DNA of 64,000 nt from Nonomuraea helvata (GCF_039535785.1 NZ_BAAAXV010000001.1:744001-808000), one strand, 5' to 3'. Positions 35,693 to 44,310 are shown, counted from the first letter of the stretch. Notes: a model not told the origin generated them from the letters alone. Translations and numbers: made by a program.

Positions 35693-36946
35693 TTACTCGT
35701 GGCGCAGGGCCTGGATCGGCCGCAGCTTGGCCGCCCGGTTGGCGGGGTAACTCCCGAAGAACAGCCCGATCCCCACCGACACGCCCAGCGCCAGCGCCAC
35801 CGAGGACGGCACGAGGACGGGTTCGATGCCGGCGATGGTGAACCTGGTCCCGATGAACGCCACCAGCACCCCCGACAGCCCGCCGACCAGGCTCAGCAGC
35901 GTGGCCTCCAGCAGGAACTGGCCCAGGATCGCGCTCCTGGGCGCGCCGATCGCCTTGCGGATGCCGATCTCGCGCGTGCGCTCCGTGACGGTCACCAGCA
36001 TGATGTTGGTGATGCCGATGCCGCCCACCAGCAGCGAGATCGCCGCCACGGCGCCCAGCAGCACGGTGAAGGTGCCGGTCGCCGCGCTGACGGTCTCCTG
36101 CAGCGTGGCCTGGTTGAGGATGCGGAAGTCGGCGTTGTCGTTCTTGATGCCGTGCCGCTGGTTGAGGATGGCCGTGACCTCGGCCTGCGCCGCCGTCGTG
36201 GTGTCCGCTCCGGTCGCCTGCACGACGACCGAGCTGAGCGAGCCGAACCCGCTCAGGCTCTGCTGTACGGCGGGCAGCGGCGCGATGGCCACGTCGTCGG
36301 CGTCCTGCATGCCGGTGGACCCGGTCTCCTTCAGCACGCCGACGACCGTGAACGGCACGCCGGACACGCTGATCTGCTTGCCGATCGGATCGACGGTCCC
36401 GAACAGCTCCTCCACGACGGTCTGGCCGAGCACCACGACCTTCCTGGCGGCCAGCACATCGTCGTTGAAGAAGTAGCTGCCCTTGGCGACGGGCTTGTTC
36501 ACGGCCTCGAAGTAGCTGGGATAGGTGCCGACGAACTGCGAGATCGCGTGGCTGGCGGCCCCGTACGCGGCGGTCGAGGAGGAGGCGGTCACGACGGGCG
36601 AGACGCTCCTGACCGAGGGCGCCAGGGTCTTGTCGGTCAGCGCCTTGGCGTCGGCCAGGCTGAGCTGCCTGGCCTGGGTACGCGGGCCGGTGTTCCCGCC
36701 GCCGCCCTGGCCCCGCAGGCCGCCACCGCCGCCGCCGCCGCCCGAGAACTGCGGGGAGATCGTCAGGGTGTTGGCGCCGAGGCGCTGGATGTTGCGCTGG
36801 ATGCTCTGCGAGGAGCCCTCGCCGACGGCGACCAGCATGATGACCGCGGCGACGCCGATGAGGATGCCGAGCGTGGTCAGCGAGCTGCGCATCTTGTTGG
36901 CCAGCAGGCCGCGCAGCGCGAAGCGGAGGATCTCGAGCTGGTTCAC
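35693..36946 (-). CDS. MacB-like ABC transporter permease (FtsX family)
   Basis: A 417-residue permease. The first membrane helix (about 20-42) is followed by a large extracytoplasmic MacB-type domain (about 43-290) and three C-terminal helices with the FtsX segment TVTERTREIGIRKAIGAPRSAIL. A polyglycine stretch (about 70-90) sits in the periplasmic domain. It should work as a mechanotransmission exporter with the ATPase overlapping at 36943-36946 and the adaptor upstream. Likely substrates are peptides, macrolides or lipoproteins. Confidence 0.9.
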   Translation of the reverse strand: MNQLEILRFALRGLLANKMRSSLTTLGILIGVAAVIMLVAVGEGSSQSIQRNIQRLGANTLTISPQFSGGGGGGGGLRGQGGGGNTGPRTQARQLSLADAKALTDKTLAPSVRSVSPVVTASSSTAAYGAASHAISQFVGTYPSYFEAVNKPVAKGSYFFNDDVLAARKVVVLGQTVVEELFGTVDPIGKQISVSGVPFTVVGVLKETGSTGMQDADDVAIAPLPAVQQSLSGFGSLSSVVVQATGADTTTAAQAEVTAILNQRHGIKNDNADFRILNQATLQETVSAATGTFTVLLGAVAAISLLVGGIGITNIMLVTVTERTREIGIRKAIGAPRSAILGQFLLEATLLSLVGGLSGVLVAFIGTRFTIAGIEPVLVPSSVALALGVSVGIGLFFGSYPANRAAKLRPIQALRHE

Positions 36947-37716
36947 CTGGCCGCTGCCTTCTCTGTCATACGCGGCGGCGGGCCGTCCACCGGCGCCTGG
37001 CGGCGGTCCTCCACGATCTCGCCGTCCACCAGCCTGATCACCCGCTTGGCGTGCGCGGCCACGTCGTTCTCGTGGGTGATGAGCACGATCGTGCGGCCGG
37101 ACGCGCTGAGCCGGTCCAGGATCTCCAGGACGTCGCCCGTGGAGGCGGTGTCGAGGTTGCCGGTCGGCTCGTCGGCCAGCAGCAGCGCGGGCGCCGTGAC
37201 CAGCGCCCTGGCCACGGCCACGCGCTGCTGCTGGCCGCCGGAGAGCTGGTTCGGCTCGTGGTGCACGCGGTCGGTCAGCCCGACCTGCTCCAGCGCGGCC
37301 AGCGCCCGCGCGCGCCGCTCGGCCTGGCCGATGCCGCCGTAGACCAGCGGCAGCTCGACGTTGGCCAGCGCGCTCATGCGCGGGATCAGGTTGAACGACT
37401 GGAACACGAACCCGACCCTGCGGTTGCGCAGGATCGCGAGCTGGCGCTCGTCCAGCCGTCCCACGTCGGAGCCGTCGATCTCGTACGTGCCGGAGGTCGG
37501 GATGTCGAGGCAGCCCAGGATGTTCATGAGCGTGGACTTGCCGGAGCCGGAGGCGCCCATGATGGCGACGTAGTCACCGCGCTCGACGTCCAGGTTGACG
37601 CCGCGCAGGGCGCGTACCCTGGCGTCGCCCTCGCCGTACTCCTTGATCAGGTCCCGCACGCGCAGGACGGGCGGGGTCGCGTCAGTGGAAGGGGTGTCGG
37701 CCGAGGGGGCGCTCAT
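36943..37716 (-). CDS. MacB/LolD-type ABC transporter ATP-binding protein
   Basis: A 257-residue ATPase with Walker A GASGSGKST (about 54), LSGGQQQRVAVARAL and LLLADEPTGNLD, which is typical of the LolD/MacB group. An extended tail after IRLVDGEIVEDRR is proline-rich. ATGA overlaps join it to the adaptor (37713-37716) and to the permease (36943-36946). It powers the MacB-like exporter. Confidence 0.93.
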   Translation of the reverse strand: MSAPSADTPSTDATPPVLRVRDLIKEYGEGDARVRALRGVNLDVERGDYVAIMGASGSGKSTLMNILGCLDIPTSGTYEIDGSDVGRLDERQLAILRNRRVGFVFQSFNLIPRMSALANVELPLVYGGIGQAERRARALAALEQVGLTDRVHHEPNQLSGGQQQRVAVARALVTAPALLLADEPTGNLDTASTGDVLEILDRLSASGRTIVLITHENDVAAHAKRVIRLVDGEIVEDRRQAPVDGPPPRMTEKAAAR

Positions 37717-38882
37717 CGCCCGCCTCCCGGCACGCCGCCGGGGCCGCCGCCCGGGAATCCGCCGCCGCCGAAGCGCAGGTTGCCGCCCGTGGTGCCGGTC
37801 GTGGTCACCGGGGGCACGAGCTGGTCGCCCTCGGACACACCCGACTTGATCTCGGTCAGGCTCGTGCCCTGCACGCCGACCTCGACCGGGGTCCTGGTCT
37901 GGCGTCCGTTCTGGAGCAGGGTGACCGTGGTCTGGCCGCCGCTGGTGGAGACCGCGGTGGAGGGGACGGTGACGACGTTGTCGGCCTGGCCGACCACCAC
38001 CTCGACGGTGGCCGTCTGGCCCAGCCGCACCTGGCTCGGAACCTTCGCGAACGTGACCGTGACCGGGTACTGCACGACGTTGTTGCTGGTGGAGGCGACC
38101 GGATCGATCTGGGTGACCTTGCCCGTCGCGGTCACCCCGGGCAGGGCGTCGAAGGTGACCGTGGCCTCTTGGCCCTGCTTGAGCTTGCCGGCGTCGGACT
38201 CCGTGAAGGAGCCCACGAGCTGCAGCTTGCCGGTGTCGGCGATCTCGATGAAGCCGCTGGAGCCCGTACCGGACGACGAGCTCGCGCCCTGTCCCGAGCC
38301 CTGTCCTGAGCCCTGTCCTGAGCCCTGTCCCGTGCCCGAGGTGGAGCCGGAGCCCGAGCTCGCGCCCGAGCCGGAGCTGCCGCCGCCGACCGAGCCGTTC
38401 ACCGCCGTGATCGTGCCCTTGAACGGGGCCTTCAGCACCGTGGCCGCCACCGTGCGCTGGGCCTCGCGGTAGGCGTTGCGGGCCTTGATGTAGGAGGCGT
38501 AGAGCTGGGCCGTCGAGGTCCCGTCGTCCACGGCGCTGTCGTACGTGGCCTTGGCCGCCGACAGGCTCTCCTGGGCGGCGTCGTCGTCGAGCCTGGCCAG
38601 GATGTCGCCCTTGCTCACCTTGTCGCCGGCCTTGACGTAGATCTTCTCGACCGTGCCCGTCGTGCCGAAGGAGAGCGCTCTGGACTTGGAGCTCGTCACC
38701 GCGCCCGACGCGGACACCGCGGCCACCACCGAGCCGCGGGTCGCGGTCACGGTCCTGACGGTCGTCTCACCGGCCGCCCGATCCGTGCCGAGCTGGGAGT
38801 AGGCGAGCACAGCACCGCCCAGCAGGAGCACCGCCAGTGCTCCGTTGGTCATCAGCGCTCTGCGCCTTGTGGACACCTTCAC
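37713..38882 (-). CDS. Periplasmic adaptor subunit (HlyD/RND-type) of the MacB-like exporter
   Basis: A 389-residue membrane-fusion protein. After an N-terminal membrane helix (about 10-30) come the lipoyl half-motif (VEKIYVKAGDKVSKGDILARLDD), one hairpin helix, and a linker made of SGQG repeats where the second half of the hairpin should be. The barrel and membrane-proximal domains follow. The GTG start 38882 is chosen from the conserved region; the ribosome site is weak. First gene of the leftward six-gene operon. In an actinomycete without an outer membrane, such adaptors probably act in the cell-wall zone. Confidence 0.85.
   Translation of the reverse strand: MKVSTRRRALMTNGALAVLLLGGAVLAYSQLGTDRAAGETTVRTVTATRGSVVAAVSASGAVTSSKSRALSFGTTGTVEKIYVKAGDKVSKGDILARLDDDAAQESLSAAKATYDSAVDDGTSTAQLYASYIKARNAYREAQRTVAATVLKAPFKGTITAVNGSVGGGSSGSGASSGSGSTSGTGQGSGQGSGQGSGQGASSSSGTGSSGFIEIADTGKLQLVGSFTESDAGKLKQGQEATVTFDALPGVTATGKVTQIDPVASTSNNVVQYPVTVTFAKVPSQVRLGQTATVEVVVGQADNVVTVPSTAVSTSGGQTTVTLLQNGRQTRTPVEVGVQGTSLTEIKSGVSEGDQLVPPVTTTGTTGGNLRFGGGGFPGGGPGGVPGGGR
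38286..38333 (-). repeat. Four 12-bp tandem repeats within the adaptor gene
   Basis: Four nearly identical units of GCCCTGTCC(C/T)G(A/T) at 38286-38333. They encode SGQG-type repeats in the linker of the adaptor protein. Unit number could vary by slippage without changing frame. Confidence 0.85.
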
Positions 38883-38928
38883 AGGCGGTGACCCTTGCAC
38901 ATGATGCTGCGCCGGAGCCGCGAGCAAG

Positions 38929-38941
38929 CTGAACGTTCGCT
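38929..38941 (-). promoter_or_regulatory. Candidate response-regulator motif between divergent adaptor genes
   Basis: On the minus strand this reads AGCGAACGTTCAG. An identical 13-mer occurs at 40788-40800 and a close copy at 40766-40778. The position, 47 bp upstream of the leftward adaptor start and 88 bp from the rightward one, suits a shared regulatory site. Binding by the local response regulator is inference. Confidence 0.4.
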
Positions 38942-39028
38942 GACAACCCCGGAACCTCGACGGGCACTCAGGTAACTCTTAGGCTGCTCGCAGCCGGGCG
39001 CGAACCTCCTCCGCCAGGATGGGCCGCC

Positions 39029-40582
39029 ATGAGACCGACTATCGCGCTGGGCGGGCTCGCCCTTGCCGTGCTCGTGGCCGGGAGCGGCCTGGCGCTGGCG
39101 CTGCGCGACGACGCCCCGCCCACTGTCCAGGTACGGCTCGCCGCAGCCCAGCGCGGCCAGGTCACGGCCACGGTCAGCGCGGCGGGCAGCACTCTGGACG
39201 GCTCGCGGAGGGACCTTGCGTTCGGCTCCTCGGGGACGCTGACCAAGGTGTACGTCAAGGTCGGGAGCAAGGTGAAGAAGGGCCAGGTGCTGGCCAGGAT
39301 CGACAGCCGGGGGGCTCGGGAGGCGTACACGGCGGCCAAGGCCGACCTGGCGGCGGCCGAGGAGGCACTGGACGAGGCCCAGGAGAAGGCCGCGTCCCCG
39401 GCCGCCTCGACCCCCGCGGCCTGCGCGGGCGGCGGGGCGGGCGGCGTGCTCGGGCCGACGGCGCCGTCCGCACTGGACGTGGACCCGGCGCCGACCTCCA
39501 CCCCGCATCCCACCACGACGCCGCACCCCACCACCACGCCGACCACCGGACCCACCGATCCGGGCCCCGAGCCGCAGCCCACGGTCACCGTCACCGTGAC
39601 GGCCACCGTCACCAGGACCGTCACCGCCGCCCCCACCGGCGGCTCACCCGGCGGCGGCTCACCCGGCGTCGAGATCCCTGGCGACCGGGCGACCGGCCGG
39701 CCGGAGGGCCATCCCTCCGCGACCGGCACACCCTCCGGCAAGCCGTCCGCCGGCGCGAAGCCGTCGCCGAGCCGCAAGCCCACGAGCAGCGGCAGGCCGT
39801 CGGCCCAGCCAAGTGGCCGGCCGAGCGGCAGAACGACCGCCCGGCCGAGCGGTGGGCCGACCAGCGGTTCCCGGCCGTCCACCCAGGGCTCCTGCAGCCG
39901 TGACACGGGCTCCGCGGGCCAGGGCGGCGGGATCAGCGAGGAGCAGGCCGCCGCGAACGTGGACCGCGCGCAGGCCGCGCTCGAGCAGGCGGCAGACGCC
40001 GTACGGGCCACCCGCATCGTCGCCCCGGCGGCGGGCACGGTCCTGTCGGTGGCGGGCGCGTCCGGCGACACGGCGGGCACCGGCACCTTCATCAGCCTGG
40101 GCAACCTGAACGAACTGCAGGTCCAGGCCATGGTCACCGAGTCCGACGTGAACCGGCTCAAGCTCGGTCAGAAGGCCCAGATCACTCTGGCCACCCGGAA
40201 CGGCGAGCGCTACCAGGGAACGGTGACGGCCATCGCGCCGACCGCGACGGTGGATGGCCAGCTCGTCCGCTACTCGGTCACCCTCGCCTTCGACGAGCCG
40301 CCCACGGGTCTCATGCTCGGGCAGACCGCCTCGGTGACGGTCATCACAGGCTCGGCCAAGGACGCGATCTACGTGCCCGCCGCCGCGGTACGCACCCGGT
40401 CGGACGGCACGCAGGTGGTCACGGTCCGCTCGGACGGCCGCGACTCGGCCAAGGCGGTGCGCACGGGGGTGCGCGGCGACCAGTACGTGCAGGTCACCTC
40501 GGGTCTGCAGGAGAGCGAGGAGGTGGTCATGTCGGGCACCACCTCCGGCGAGTTCCCGGACGCGAGCTGGCCGGGCGCCTGA
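39029..40582 (+). CDS. Second adaptor-like (HlyD-family) protein with a 180-residue low-complexity insert
   Basis: A 517-residue protein. An N-terminal membrane helix (about 5-25) precedes the first lipoyl half (LTKVYVKVGSKVKKGQVLARIDS, 71-93) and a helix (96-121). Residues about 122-301 are Thr/Pro/Ser/Gly-rich with repeats such as TPHPTT and PSGRPSGR, bounded by C132 and C289. A helix (302-327), the second lipoyl half (IVAPAAGTVLSVAG) and beta domains complete the adaptor. The insert sits where other adaptors have the hairpin tip. It is divergent from the MacB-like operon and has no transporter of its own, so it may serve the same pump. Confidence 0.85.
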   Translation: MRPTIALGGLALAVLVAGSGLALALRDDAPPTVQVRLAAAQRGQVTATVSAAGSTLDGSRRDLAFGSSGTLTKVYVKVGSKVKKGQVLARIDSRGAREAYTAAKADLAAAEEALDEAQEKAASPAASTPAACAGGGAGGVLGPTAPSALDVDPAPTSTPHPTTTPHPTTTPTTGPTDPGPEPQPTVTVTVTATVTRTVTAAPTGGSPGGGSPGVEIPGDRATGRPEGHPSATGTPSGKPSAGAKPSPSRKPTSSGRPSAQPSGRPSGRTTARPSGGPTSGSRPSTQGSCSRDTGSAGQGGGISEEQAAANVDRAQAALEQAADAVRATRIVAPAAGTVLSVAGASGDTAGTGTFISLGNLNELQVQAMVTESDVNRLKLGQKAQITLATRNGERYQGTVTAIAPTATVDGQLVRYSVTLAFDEPPTGLMLGQTASVTVITGSAKDAIYVPAAAVRTRSDGTQVVTVRSDGRDSAKAVRTGVRGDQYVQVTSGLQESEEVVMSGTTSGEFPDASWPGA

Positions 40583-40682
40583 ATCCCGGAACCGGCCCAA
40601 CGGCCTGAGAGCCGGACCGGCAACGGCCGGCCGGGCGCTGAGCCCAGGACCGGCCCGGCACTCCTCCTGCCGGGCCCTGGGC

Positions 40683-40709
40683 CCCGGGCGTGCGTGCGGC
40701 ACGCCCGGG
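40683..40709. terminator. GC-rich hairpin after the second adaptor gene
   Basis: CCCGGGCGTGC (40683-40693) and GCACGCCCGGG (40699-40709) form a perfect 11-bp stem around a 5-nt loop. It lies between the convergent adaptor and phoD genes and could serve both strands. Confidence 0.7.
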
Positions 40710-40765
40710 CCCACACGCCCCCGGCGAACGCCTCAAGCCGGTGCGGCGGGCGGGCGTGGCGGTTG

Positions 40766-40800
40766 AGCGAATCCTCAGCCCGCTCCCAGCGAACGTTCAG
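40766..40800 (+). repeat. Two AGCGAA-N3-TCAG repeats spaced 22 bp
   Basis: AGCGAATCCTCAG (40766-40778) and AGCGAACGTTCAG (40788-40800) start 22 bp apart, two helical turns, as for OmpR-family binding pairs. A matching inverted copy is at 38929. The site lies in a convergent intergenic region with no gene that needs a promoter here, which is puzzling. Confidence 0.5.
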
Positions 40801-40823
40801 GCAGCGCGTCCCGGCGGAACCGC

Positions 40824-42374
40824 TCAGCCGACGCGCGGAGCGCCCGCCTGGGCGGCGGCCGCGCCGCCGGTCGTCGCGGGAAGGGTGAGGCGATGGGAGG
40901 TCTTGGCGCGGGCGCCGCGGCGGGAGATGTAGTCCAACGTCCGGAAGTCGACCGAGAGCTCGTCACGGGTCAGCTTCGCCATGAGGTATCCACGCCGCTG
41001 GTCGATGAACGAGATGTGCGGGTTCTCCTGGAGCGCCTCCGCGATCCACGTACGGTCCCGGTACCCGTCACCGTCGCTGGCGATCGACGAGGCCACCAGC
41101 TCCCTGGCCACCACCGGCGAGTCCGGGTCGTCGAAGTCGGTCTTGAGCTCCGCCAGATGGTGCATGTGTGCGTCCCCGGTCAGCACCACCGGGTTGGACG
41201 TCCCGGCCAGCGACCCCAGCAGGCGCGTGCGCTCGGCCGCGTACCCGTCCCACGAGTCCAGGTTCACCTCGCGTCCCGGGCCGACCTTGTAGTCGCGCTG
41301 CGCCATCAGGATCTGCTGCCCGAGCAGGTTCCAGCGGGTGGTCGAGCCGCGCAGCCCGCTCTCCAGCCAGCGCCACTGGTCGGCGCCGAGCAGCGTCCGC
41401 CCGGACGCCAGCCGGTCGTCGCAGCCGGCCCGTACCCCGTCCAGGCAGGCCTGGTCGTCGCGGAACTGGCGCGTGTCCAGCAGGTGGAAGCGGGCCAGGG
41501 TGCCCCAGGAGATGCGCCGGTTCACCCTGAGTACCGCCCCTTGGAGGCTGGCGCGGCGCAGCGGCATGTTCTCGTAGTACGCCCTGAACGCCTGCGCCCT
41601 GCGCCTGGTGAAGCCGGGCGCGCCCGTGCTGGAGACCGAGCCGGCCCAGTTGTTCTCGATCTCGTGGTCGTCGAACGACATCAGCCAGGGCCCCACGAGG
41701 TGTGCGGCCTGCAGGTCGTGGTCGCTCTTGTACTGGGCGTGCCGCAGCCGGTAGTCGGCGAGCGTCTCGCACTTGCCGGGCGTGTGGGTGCGTACGCGAC
41801 CGGCCAGGGCCGTGTAGCCGCTGGGGCCGTACTCGTACATGTAGTCGCCGAGGAAGACGACCAGGTCCGGCTCCTGCTCGGCCAGGCGGCGGTAGGCGGT
41901 GTAGTAGCCGTGCTCGTAGTGCGCGCACGCCGCGACCGCGAACGTCAGCGGCGTCTCCCTGGTGGGCGTCGTCCTGGTGCGGCCGGCAGGCGAGAGGCGG
42001 CCCTCGCTCCTGAACCGGTAGAAGTACTCGCGCCCGGGTTCCAGCCCGGCCAGCTCGACGTGGACGCTGTGGGCGTCACGGGCCCTGGCCGTGGCCGTGC
42101 CCGACCTGACGATCGTGGAGAAGCGCTCGTCGGCCGCGACCTGCCAGTCCACGTCGATGTCGCGGGCCGGCATGCCGCCGCGGCCGTCGCCGCCCAGCGG
42201 GTCGACGGCCAGCCTGGTCCACAGGACGAAGCCGTCGGCCGAGGGGTCGCCGGAGGCCACGCCCAGCGTGAAGGGGTCGGATCTGAGGGTCCTGGCCGCC
42301 GCCGGGGTGGCCGTCTGCGGGAGGAGGAGTCCGGCTGTCGCCGCTGTCAGGAAGGCTCTGCGGTCCACGTTCAC
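40824..42374 (-). CDS. phoD: PhoD-type alkaline phosphatase/phosphodiesterase
   Basis: A 516-residue PhoD-family enzyme with a twin-arginine signal (DRRAFLTAATAGLLL). An N-terminal beta domain (about 32-145) precedes the catalytic domain. Metal-site motifs are FAVAACAHYEHGYYTAYRRLAEQ, VVFLGDYMYEYG, FDDHEIENNW and VLTGDAHMHH. PhoD enzymes use Ca and Fe and release phosphate from mono- and diesters outside the cell, normally under PhoP control. I did not see a clear PHO box in the short upstream region. The gene is complete. Confidence 0.93.
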   Translation of the reverse strand: MNVDRRAFLTAATAGLLLPQTATPAAARTLRSDPFTLGVASGDPSADGFVLWTRLAVDPLGGDGRGGMPARDIDVDWQVAADERFSTIVRSGTATARARDAHSVHVELAGLEPGREYFYRFRSEGRLSPAGRTRTTPTRETPLTFAVAACAHYEHGYYTAYRRLAEQEPDLVVFLGDYMYEYGPSGYTALAGRVRTHTPGKCETLADYRLRHAQYKSDHDLQAAHLVGPWLMSFDDHEIENNWAGSVSSTGAPGFTRRRAQAFRAYYENMPLRRASLQGAVLRVNRRISWGTLARFHLLDTRQFRDDQACLDGVRAGCDDRLASGRTLLGADQWRWLESGLRGSTTRWNLLGQQILMAQRDYKVGPGREVNLDSWDGYAAERTRLLGSLAGTSNPVVLTGDAHMHHLAELKTDFDDPDSPVVARELVASSIASDGDGYRDRTWIAEALQENPHISFIDQRRGYLMAKLTRDELSVDFRTLDYISRRGARAKTSHRLTLPATTGGAAAAQAGAPRVG

Positions 42375-42457
42375 AGGTATGTCCGCCCGCGCTGACCCGG
42401 CCGTGACCGCCGAGTCAAGCGCGGGTGAACAGCATCAGTCGTCCTGGCCCTGGGTTG

Positions 42458-43045
42458 TTACAGCGCCGCGGAGAGCGCGCCGCGGAGCGTTGCGGCGTCC
42501 GTGAAGTGCACGCCCGTCAGGCCCGCGCGCTCGGCGCCCGCGACGTTCTCCTCGCGGTCGTCGATGAAGACGATCTTCGACGGGTCGGCGTCCAGCGCAC
42601 GCACGAGCTCGTCGTAGATCTCCCGGTCGGGCTTGACCAGGCCCATCCTGCCGCTGTAGAAGCGCTGAGCGATCTCCGCGATCCAGGGCAGCTGGTCCAG
42701 GCCGTCGCCGACGCAGACGGGCGCGTTGGACAGCAGCGCCACGTTCCGTCCCGCCGCGATCAGCTCGCCGAGCAGGGCGACCGTGCCCTCGTTCGGGTAC
42801 GCCCAGCTCGCGACGTCCATGGCGACCAGGCGCGCGACCTCGGTCTGGGTCGCGGGCCGGCCCAGCACCGCCGACCAGTAGGCCGGCGGGCTCAGGCTCG
42901 CCCGGTCGAACTCGAGCCGGTGCTCCCAGTAGTTCCGCTTGAAGTCCTCGGGGTCCGCGTCCACCGCGCGCGCCATGGCATCGGCGTCGGACTCGGGCTG
43001 GGGAAGGGACAGGACACCGCCGTAGTCGAAGACAATCCACGTCAT
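42458..43045 (-). CDS. HAD-superfamily hydrolase
   Basis: A 195-residue HAD protein. Motif I is VFDYGGVLS, motif II VALLSNAP, motif III GLVKPDREIY, motif IV IVFIDDREENVAGAERAG. The second aspartate of DxD is replaced by Gly (DYGG), as in the epoxide-hydrolase/dehalogenase-like branch, so phosphatase activity is not assured. ATG 43045 overlaps the upstream gene stop (ATGA), which separates it from the longer frame that runs through both genes. It forms a two-gene operon with the alpha/beta hydrolase. Confidence 0.85.
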   Translation of the reverse strand: MTWIVFDYGGVLSLPQPESDADAMARAVDADPEDFKRNYWEHRLEFDRASLSPPAYWSAVLGRPATQTEVARLVAMDVASWAYPNEGTVALLGELIAAGRNVALLSNAPVCVGDGLDQLPWIAEIAQRFYSGRMGLVKPDREIYDELVRALDADPSKIVFIDDREENVAGAERAGLTGVHFTDAATLRGALSAAL

Positions 43046-43863
43046 GCCAGGAATGGTCGCAGATGCGGGTCCAGCGCCGGGCAGCCCAGATACTTCTCGG
43101 CGGTGTGAAAATCGATCCAGTCCAGATTGACCAGCTCTTCGGCGTCCACGCCGGTGAAGCTGACGGCCAGGTTGGGCGGGATGGCGGCGATGTCGTCCTT
43201 GTCGGCGATGTTCACCCAGCGCCTGACGCCTTTCGGGCGCTCGCCGCGGCCGTTGATGGGGGCGGGCAGGAGCTGCTCGAAGATGACGTTGCGCATGCCG
43301 AGCGGGCTGCCGAGGGTGATCAGGAGATCGATCTGGAGGTCGGGGTTCGCCCAGAGGGCCTCGTAGGTGACGACGCTGCCGAGCGAGTGGGCGATCACCA
43401 CCTCGGGCCGGTTCCTCCGGATCACGTCGGCGACGACCTGCCGGCACTTCTCGCGCCTGCCCGCATCGGTGAGGTACGCCGCCACCTCCGGCGCGAACAG
43501 CTTGGCGAACGCCGCCGACCTGCCGTCCAGCCTGTCCAGCAGCCAGCCGGTGAACGACTTGAGCGCCCCCGTGACGTGCTCGCCCACGCCCCGGTTCCTC
43601 GCCCAGGCGACGAGCACCTGCTGCGCCGGCCGCTCCATGGCCGCGGCGGACCTCGGCGTCCGGCCGCCGCGGCGCCCGTCGTGCAGGTGGTGCGAGAAAT
43701 AGGCGATCTCGCTGAAGTACGCCCGGGTCTCTCCCCCGAGCGCCACGTGCAGGTAGCGGTCCCACTTGATCCGCATCGCCTCGGCCGCCCCGCCCACGGA
43801 CCGCCCGGCCTCGAGGTAGTAGTTGTACTTGCCGATCCCGTGCACGCCGACGATCCCGGCCAC
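43042..43863 (-). CDS. Alpha/beta-hydrolase-fold protein with AHSLG nucleophile elbow
   Basis: A 273-residue protein opening MAGIVGVHGIGKYNY, the oxyanion-type HGIG loop of a hydrolase. A nucleophile elbow IAHSLGSVV (S160) and LLITLGSPLGM follow, like lipase-type proteins used as stand-alone or effector hydrolases in actinomycetes. GTG 43863 is preferred because GGGGAGG precedes it; GTG 43908 would add 15 residues. No signal peptide, so it is cytosolic. It overlaps the HAD gene by ATGA. Across a double palindrome it faces an XRE regulator that may control it. Confidence 0.75.
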   Translation of the reverse strand: MAGIVGVHGIGKYNYYLEAGRSVGGAAEAMRIKWDRYLHVALGGETRAYFSEIAYFSHHLHDGRRGGRTPRSAAAMERPAQQVLVAWARNRGVGEHVTGALKSFTGWLLDRLDGRSAAFAKLFAPEVAAYLTDAGRREKCRQVVADVIRRNRPEVVIAHSLGSVVTYEALWANPDLQIDLLITLGSPLGMRNVIFEQLLPAPINGRGERPKGVRRWVNIADKDDIAAIPPNLAVSFTGVDAEELVNLDWIDFHTAEKYLGCPALDPHLRPFLA

Positions 43864-43944
43864 AGCGCCTCCCCACCACGTGATCTTCTCGCCGTGATGG
43901 TGGCACACGCCCCTTGCAATCCGCCATCGGCCCGCATGCCCAAA

Positions 43945-43980
43945 CTTTAGGCTTGCCTAAAGATTTAGGTAGAGCTAAAG
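43945..43980. promoter_or_regulatory. Double palindrome between hydrolase and XRE genes
   Basis: CTTTAGGC-TT-GCCTAAAG (43945-43962) is a perfect 8-bp dyad. A second, weaker TTTAG-N6-CTAAA dyad follows at 43965-43980. The pair lies between the divergent hydrolase and XRE genes and is a likely XRE binding region. Confidence 0.6.
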
Positions 43981-44031
43981 TGGGAACACCAGTAGGTGAG
44001 CCCGTAGCTGAGCGTCGAGAGCGAGACCGTG

Positions 44032-44310
44032 ATGGCCTTCCGCCGGAGCACCCGCGACGAGGTGGGCGGTCTCGCCCAGAACGTCGTGGACGAGATCACC
44101 TGGTACATGCGGGAGCACAAGATCTCCCGTGCCGACCTGGCCGCGTCGATGGGCGTCTCCGCGGGCCGGGTGAGCCAGATCCTGTCCGGCGACGAGAACC
44201 TGACGCTCCGCACGCTCGAAACCGTCGTGGGCGCGCTCGGCGCCCGCCTGGAGTTCACGCTGGGCGACGCCGAGGGCTCGGAGATCCTGCTCCACGACCC
44301 CGCCGACTGA
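44032..44310 (+). CDS. XRE-family helix-turn-helix protein
   Basis: A 92-residue protein. The helix-turn-helix is ISRADLAASMGVSAGRVSQILSGDENLTLRTLETVVGALG (about 32-71), close to HigA-like antitoxin or small repressor proteins. ATG 44032 is chosen; GTG 44029 is directly before it. It is divergent from the AHSLG hydrolase and likely binds the palindromes at 43945-43980. No toxin gene is fused or directly downstream, so a toxin-antitoxin role is not supported. Confidence 0.85.
   Translation: MAFRRSTRDEVGGLAQNVVDEITWYMREHKISRADLAASMGVSAGRVSQILSGDENLTLRTLETVVGALGARLEFTLGDAEGSEILLHDPAD

Noticed and set aside
38286..38333. CRISPR-like or mobile repeat
   Set aside because: The 12-bp units are directly abutting, in frame and encode SGQG repeats; no spacers exist.
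39490..39900. Insertion or foreign DNA in the second adaptor gene
   Set aside because: The low-complexity segment is in frame, has the same base composition as its surroundings and joins intact adaptor halves, so it is a protein feature.
43945..43962. CTTTAGGCTTGCCTAAAG as a DtxR/IdeR iron box
   Set aside because: The TTAGG/CCTAA arms are present but the spacer is 4 bp, not the 9 bp of the iron box, and neighbouring genes have no iron function.
44032..44310. Toxin-antitoxin pair with the XRE protein as antitoxin
   Set aside because: No HigB/RelE-like or other small toxin gene is next to it on the same strand.
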